A DNA stretch of 64,000 nt, taken from contig NC_087078.1 of the NCBI RefSeq assembly GCF_026151205.1, positions 5,225,675-5,289,674 of the forward strand, in the 5' to 3' direction. Positions 57,901 to 64,000 of the stretch are shown here, piece by piece. A model generated the notes under the pieces. That model was given only the letters and a program-made list of their open reading frames with translations. It did no database searches and was not told the DNA's origin. The first letter of the stretch is position 1, and the number at the start of each line of letters is the position of its first letter. A program made the position numbers and the translations under genes. This stretch comes from Bolinopsis microptera. Lineage: Eukaryota; Ctenophora; Tentaculata; Lobata; Bolinopsidae.

Positions 57901-59375
57901 TGCTATCTCGAAATCAAGTTTCACAAAAAAATACCCATGGCTTCCCCCCCAACCCCCCTTAACTTGATAAAATAGACCAAATTTTGAATTCTGGTTCTAA
58001 AAAATGTTTATAGATAGCCTCGTTCATGATTAACGAGTGGTGCTCGTACAATTCTTATTTAAAAAATTATCAGTATTTTCAAGTGAACGCATTGCCCGCC
58101 AACCTACAGCTTTACGGTAGGGGTTCTGTATTTTCCTCAACTCAAACTATTACCAGCTTTCACGCCGGTTTCTGGGATGTACTATCAAATACAAAAAGTT
58201 GACGGCCCTGCAGCATGGTACACGCTCACTTCAACTTCTGATCAGAAGAATGGAACGAATAACTGGGTAAAACTGATTAACTTTGTTTTTAATATTTAGC
58301 AACAAAGCTCCCTCCCGTATTTCAAAAAACATTCTCATTCCTGGATTAGGAATCGACCGGCCGATCTCATTCATAATTCTGCCAGGTACACACAGAATTT
58401 AGCAATGGTTTCACTGATTGGGGACAACGATGGATTATTTCTCAAACTGAGTACAACGGAAAAATCTGTTACAAGATAGAGGTTGCGGATGGAAGTAATG
58501 CGGGGAGAATGTTGGTAGTAGACAATAGCACCCAAGATTCGGAGGGCGATGCCAGGGCTTTTGTACTCGATACCCCTGATCATGAGGAAGTTGATGAGTG
58601 CTGGATGATCGAGGACGATCTTTCAGAAGGAGGTTTTCCTGTCGGATACAAAATAATGAAATCTCATGGTAGACAGAAGAACAAATATTTATTTGCGGGA
58701 TTAGTCAGAGATGAAGATTCATTCTGGGTTTCTGTTACAGACAGAACAGATGCTGATATTTTGTGGTTTATTGATGTAGCTGTAATAGGGATGCTTTTAA
58801 ACCATGACAGTATGAAGGCCTCCCAAAGTTCTTTTCTTCCTAATGGTGAAACAGCAAATCTAGCAATTGACGGCAACAAAGATGGGAAAAAGGGATCTTG
58901 TAGCCATACAGCCACGATCCGAGAAAGCTGGTGGAAAGTTGATCTTGGAGATACGTACATAATTGACAAAGTGGTTATCTACATCCAAAAAGAGTGCTGC
59001 CAAGAAAGGATTGGTGGAGCTACGGTTAAAGCTATTCTAGAGAAAATTCAGGTTGAGTGTGGCAAGGTACACTACAAATACGGAAAAAACGAGTACACGA
59101 TCGAATGTAACCATCAGCCGAGTGCAAACCAGATTAGGATAGATCAACCCAACAATTACTTGGTTCTTTGTGAGGTCGAAATTTATGGTACATTAATGAA
59201 GAAAAAGCTGTACATGCCCCCAAAAGAATCAAATCTTGAGGTCCTTTCAGAAATGAGAGAGAAACATAGAAATAAGACCAGCGAAAATAACGATCACAGC
59301 AAAGATAGTTCAGCAGGCAGCATGTTTTCAGGAGACATTTTTGTTCTTCTAGTTACTACTGGGATGATTTTTTAA
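54916..59375 (+). CDS. Kringle / F-type lectin (fucolectin) surface protein, copy C
   Basis: Five exons: 54916-54997, 55459-55728, 55888-56325, 58157-58266, 58386-59375; 629 residues. From exon 2 on it is almost identical to copy B; exon 5 differs by only a few codons (for example AILEKI against AVLEKI, SENND against SDNND). The kringle reads EQRWNWC where A and B have EKRWDWC. Exon 1 and the upstream DNA are less similar to B than the rest, so the recent duplication or conversion tract probably begins inside intron 1. All splice sites and the reading frame are intact, so it should be functional. Confidence 0.85.
56930..57867. repeat. ~930-bp segment in intron 3 of copy C
   Basis: Third member of the family described at 43135, at the same intron position as in copy B. 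Confidence 0.85.
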
Positions 59376-59589
59376 GAGAAATTGTTGGAATTGGTATGGC
59401 CTATCTGATCTTCCAATTTCCTAAGTGTTATTGATAACTGAGCGATACAAGTATCACAAAAATAGAAGTCAACAAACTTCAAAAATAATTTTACCTTTCC
59501 AGACTTTATTACTTATCTTTATTATTTATCCGTACAATATAATAATAATATGATAAAGCTAGTTTCAAAGCTGTAAATAGTTACATATC

Positions 59590-59892
59590 TAAGGGTCGAA
59601 TAAGACGGGCTCTGACTCGAACCGTGACAACACTCACGACTTAAAGTAGAAGTAGTATGTTTAGAGGTCATGAAAGTTTTCACGTCATTCATGTGAGTTG
59701 TCATGAAGTGTGTTTAGGGGTTGTGAGAAGGATCCGCGAAGACTACTAGCCACGTGTTTAAGTCTTATCAAAACACGTGAAATGCCAAAATCCGTGTCCT
59801 TGGCATTCTGATCTCACAGTCTGTTTAGCTCTTCGTGACTCATTGTGACAGTTGTCATGGCTCGAGTCACGATCCGTCTGTTCCTACCTTAA
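59590..59892. repeat. MITE-like element downstream of copy C
   Basis: Orthologue of the elements at 37945 and 48963. Confidence 0.65.
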
Positions 59893-60254
59893 TGAGGGTG
59901 CTACAGAATTAAAAATAAAGGAATACGTATTCCGGAGAGTTTTTTTCATTTTTTTGTCCAAATGTGGCGTTTTCCTTGTAAATGTGGGAGATCTATTTTA
60001 GGAAGGGAAAAGTATGGGGAGTCTATCCATCCAATCTAAAAATATCTGGAAAATGAAAATCCAAACTCTCCAAGAGCCATGCAAATCAGTATATTGAATC
60101 TGAATACTGAGTTTTGAACAAAATGTTGGTTGCAGAGTATTTGATAAGTTTATCGAACAGCTCCACTTTTACATGGACCCTCGAACATGCCCTCTCCAAA
60201 TTAAACGTCCACCTCGCGTGAGCTGGATGGTGCCGACGGTTGAGGTGTAAGGTA

Positions 60255-61786
60255 CAGGGTGGCCCATAAGTGACTACCCACACGCAACCTCTTAATAACT
60301 CACGTAATTCGTCTCCAAATTGCACCAAAATTTCAGAGATTATAGATATGGGTCAAACTTAGATTTCCTGAAAGTTTCGTAAGCCACGCCCAATTACAGT
60401 GGGCGTGGCGTGACACTCCCTCTTTTCACTATTGTCTTCATAAAATGAGAACGCTTTAAGCTAAGAACTCAAAATTTTGTGCACACATTTGGCTTGATAA
60501 TTGAAAACTTTTCCAAAATTTTCAAGTTCATTGGTTAAAATATGGCTAAGTTATGACCATTTCAAAACTCATCGGATACGTGATCCGAGCACTCAGTCAG
60601 TGATCTCGTCACTTGGTTAATGGCCTGTTTGACTCACGTGCACCGCTTGATTGGTTGCAGCCTGCTTATGGGCCGGCCTATACAGCTGACAGCACCTAAA
60701 ACGCTATCACACGAATTTATGGTGGTGTCACCATTTCAGGGCTTGTTAGCCCTGCTAGTCACAGGTTCCTTACAATCAATAAAAAGGAATGAACCATCCA
60801 TTGAATCATCGAAAATGGTTCACTATCCTCCCTTTACTGCAGAACAACGATTGTTCGTCTACCTGAAGAAAGAAAATGGGGAGTTCTACCCTCAGATTAA
60901 ACGACAATTTCAGATGAAATTCAACCGACCAACCCCTTGCCGGAAAAGCTGCTTTGACATTCATCACAAGATCAAGTTTACGATTTCTGTACACGATCGG
61001 CGAAGAGTCGGCAGAAGACGAACTGCGAGGACTGTAGAAACGGCACCCGGAAACGAGCTCCTGCCTTAGACATCAGCAGAACAACCCTTCAGCGAATCCT
61101 AAAGCAAGATCTTTCTAACCGGGCCTACCGAATCACAAAGAAACACAAACTTTTGGACCGTGATTTCTAATCGAGGATAGATTTCGCCAACACATTCCTG
61201 TCCAAGCAGAATGTGGATCCCTACTTTGAGGACGAAATCTGGTACAGCGACGAGGCTCACTGCCATATAAACGGATATGTCAACTCCCAGAATTGATTTA
61301 TCCTAAAAATTTGTGTTTTCCTTTCTAGCAAAGTCATCATCGGTATCCAATCAAAGCCTAATGAACCTCATTAATACACGCTAACGCCTTACTCTTGATC
61401 AGATTGGGTGACGAGATCACTAATTGAGTTCAAATATCACTGACTGAGTGCTCGGATCACATATCCGATGGATTTTAAAATGGTCATAACTCAGCCATAT
61501 TTTAACCAATGAACTTGAAAATTTTGGAAAAGTTTTCAATTATCAAGCCAAATGTGTGCACAAAATTTTGAGTTCTTAGCTTAAAGCGTTCTCATTTTAT
61601 GAAGACAATAGTGAAAAAGAGGGAGTGTCACGCCACGCCCACTGTAATTGGGCGTGGCTTACGAAACTTTCAGGAAATCTAAGTTTGACCCATATCTATA
61701 ATCTCTGAAATTTTGGTGCAATTTGGAGACGAATTACGTCAGTTATTAAGAGGTTGCGTGTGGGTAGTCACTTATGGGCCACCCTG
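60255..61786 (+). mobile_element. Mariner/Tc1-type transposon with ~350-bp inverted repeats, internally deleted
   Basis: The ends CAGGGTGGCCCATAAGTGAC and its exact reverse complement are flanked by TA on both sides (60253-60254, 61787-61788). Unit B has the empty site with a single TA (GTAAGGTATTTAAT). Terminal repeats extend to about 60604 and 61435 with few mismatches. The interior encodes remnants of an IS630/Tc1/mariner transposase: an N-terminal helix-turn-helix (FTAEQRLFVYLKKENG), then in another frame TTLQRILKQDLSN and IWYSDEAHCHINGYV, the block holding the first catalytic Asp. Sequence after that block is missing and stops or frameshifts are present, so the copy is non-autonomous. 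Confidence 0.9.
60814..61069 (+). pseudogene. Transposase fragment inside the mariner/Tc1-type element
   Basis: From the MVHYPPFTAEQRLF start it gives about 84 codons: an HTH-like segment, then KFNRPTPCRKSCFDIHHKIK and GRRRTARTVET, typical of the paired-type DNA-binding domain and linker. It ends at a stop at 61067-61069. The catalytic domain continues in another frame to about 61290 and is then lost. Confidence 0.7.
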
Positions 61787-62145
61787 TATTTAATATTTTG
61801 CTGAGGACTGAACTCGACATTCTGACAAAACGCCATTATGTCTCGGAATAACTATAAGGCTTGGAGCAAGCAACAAAGACCTTTGAGAGGATTTTCAGGA
61901 TTTCCACTAGATTGGCTCTTAATTTAAATATGTACTGATCTTCTGCCAGGTGTTTTCGTTCAAGTCCAACGGCACATATAGAATTTATTATAGATGTGTA
62001 AGTTAGAAATTAACTATATGCTAAATAGGCTCTCGAGAACTGTTTAGTCCTGATTGATCATCTAAAAAAGCAAAAAACACTGAAGCTAGCAACATCAACT
62101 CAAACCAATTAATTCACCACAAAATATATTTGACCCATATTATCC

Positions 62146-62460
62146 CTTCGCCTTAGTTTCAATTTTATCTTTGCAAAGGATTTTACCAGCCTTTATGAAA
62201 AACACTTTATCCTTCTCTTCTGCCGCTTTATCCCTAATTTCCTTGACTAAGTCTATTTGAATCTGGCGTTTTTCAGAAGACCGATCTGGACAAACGAAAT
62301 CAATGTTAAACTTCTCTGTTATCCTCAGATTCTTAGCGTTGGCAACAACCTGATCAACAACAATTGAGCTGTAACTGTATTGTCCTTAGATTTCCTACCA
62401 ATTCTGCACGCTTCAACAATCTTCGGTTTCTGTCCAATGTTTTGAAAAAAAACATTCATG
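62146..62460 (-). pseudogene. Fragment resembling a LINE ORF1 protein, unit C
   Basis: Same deleted form as at 49983. Confidence 0.42.
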
Positions 62461-62602
62461 GTATTTGGGGATTTTTTCATTTATTTATTTTACAAAAATA
62501 AAACCCAATATTTGAAAAAATCAATAAAATAAATCGAATTCATTGCTAATTGTGGTAAGTACCACGCCTCTACTTATTCCAAAATGCCTTAATCTTAGTA
62601 TA

Positions 62603-64000
62603 GAGGAAGTAGAGCTTATGTTTGTATTTTATCACTTTTTATTTTGTAATATTGCTAAATTGTGATTATGAATCAAAATTGTTTGATAACATATTTGAAA
62701 ATTGCGTTTGTTTTGTACAGAAGGAACCATACATAAACCAGATTGAAACAAAAATAGATACGAATAGCCCAAGAATTTCGCATGGGCCGCTTTTGAATGA
62801 CAATGATTGGGAAGAGGTGTATAGTAGGTACTACGACTTCAGTAATGCCAACCTTAATAAATTCCTAACCCTACTGAACACGGACCTCTCAAAGCTCCAC
62901 ACTTCTCATGAATTCTCGGATTTTACTAAATTATTTGATCATGTATTTGACGAACATGCAAACTTGATCATGTACTTGATGAACATGCAAACTTGTAAAG
63001 CCAAAAACTACTAAACGGAATCCTATCAATAACCCCTGGATAACAGTATTTCAGCAGCCGGTGAAAAAAAACATGAATTAAAAGATGCCTGGCTTACATC
63101 TATAACTAAGGCAAACCCTGATGGAGACCATGATCTCGAACAAACCCTCAAGGTATACCGAAGGATTTTTAAATCTGTAATTAACTCCGCAAAAAATACT
63201 TACTCTTGCAACCAAATCATAGAAAATAAGCACGACCGTAAGAAGACATGGCAGATCATTAATGAACTTAGAGGGAAGTGTAAAAAGAGTATCAAACCCT
63301 CATTTATAATCGACAACAGAAAAATAACTGATAGAAGGGTTATTGCAAACGAGTTCAACAAATACTTTAACGCCATTGCCTCCACTCTAAATGAATCAAT
63401 AGCTGACCTGCCTATACAGGCTTCTGAATTTTCAACATTTGAAGACTACCTCCTGCCATCAACAATAACTCTATATTCCTAACTGACTGTTCACATACTG
63501 AGCTCATGGAAATAATTTCTAAGTTGGAAAATGGCAAATCTAGTGATATCCCAATCCGTGTAATCAAAAAGTCAGCTCATCTAATCTGCCCTGTTTTAGC
63601 CCAAAATTTCAACAAACCCATGATGAGCGGGGTATTTCCCGATGTTTTGAAAGTTGGGAAAGTTACTCCTATATTTAAGAAAGGAAACGGAGAGGATGTA
63701 GGAAACTACAGACCTGTCTCTACACTGCCTATATTTGGTAAGATATTTGAAAAAGTGATATACAGCCGTATCTATAGTTTCGCTTTGTCACAAAATATCC
63801 TTGATGAAAACCAATTTGGCTTCCGCAAGTCCCATTCTTCTAGCCATGCTGTTAACTACTATGTTAGGGTTATTGAAGAGAGCATAAAAAACGAAACCAT
63901 GTTCTAGGAATATTTATAGATTTGAGTAAAGCATTTGATACAATCGACCATAGTACATTCCTAACAAAACTAGATAGGTATGGAATAAGAGGCAATGCAA
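62603..64000 (+). mobile_element. Decayed LINE (CR1/Jockey-like), unit C, cut by the window end
   Basis: Collinear with 50440-51837 at a constant offset of 12163. It has the same stop after TITLYS (about 63480) and the same frameshift after KNETMF (63907). It ends at the window edge within the YGIRGNAN motif. Confidence 0.85.

Overview
This window is AT-rich animal DNA. Spliced genes have GT-AG introns, coding is sparse, and the DNA is heavily loaded with transposable elements. Gene content (a PP2A catalytic subunit, TFIIE beta, secreted pentraxin, GalNAc-transferases, kringle and F-type lectin domains) is metazoan. The species cannot be fixed from sequence alone. An early-branching metazoan, perhaps a cnidarian, is my guess. 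Most genes have a splice-acceptor motif abutting the start codon, which would fit spliced-leader trans-splicing as known in hydrozoans.

Region 1 (1-7300) is retroelement territory: an intact Penelope-like element ORF with reverse transcriptase and GIY-YIG endonuclease (+), then a broken LINE (-). Region 2 (7300-13000) is a same-strand array of five short-chain dehydrogenase/reductase (SDR) genes. Three are intact and two are broken. Region 3 (13600-14700) is the two-exon TFIIE beta gene.

Region 4 (15269-29651) is an eight-exon PP2A catalytic subunit gene. Its 10.2-kb third intron holds three other genes: a pentraxin-like secreted protein (-) and two divergently oriented polypeptide GalNAc-transferase-like genes. 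The two transferases share a nearly identical catalytic-domain tract between diverged ends, which suggests gene conversion.

Region 5 (29.7-34.1 kb) is a nest of small non-autonomous elements: Helitron-like copies, foldback/MITE elements, and hairpins with three-base GAA loops.

Region 6 (34-64 kb) is a tandem array of three five-exon genes. Each encodes a predicted signal peptide, a kringle domain, an unassigned domain, a beta-trefoil-like region, an F-type lectin (fucolectin) domain and a GPI-anchor-like tail. Copies two and three are nearly identical, including a decayed LINE downstream. Unit 3 carries a mariner/Tc1-type insertion that unit 2 lacks, and unit 1 carries a different MITE 9 bp away at the equivalent site. 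A 1.9-kb satellite block (43-bp monomers, 314-bp higher-order period) lies between units one and two.

The most interesting candidate for an undescribed system is the kringle/F-type-lectin family: tandemly amplified, probably cell-surface proteins whose canonical fucose-binding arginine is replaced in every copy. Its function is unknown; surface recognition is an inference.
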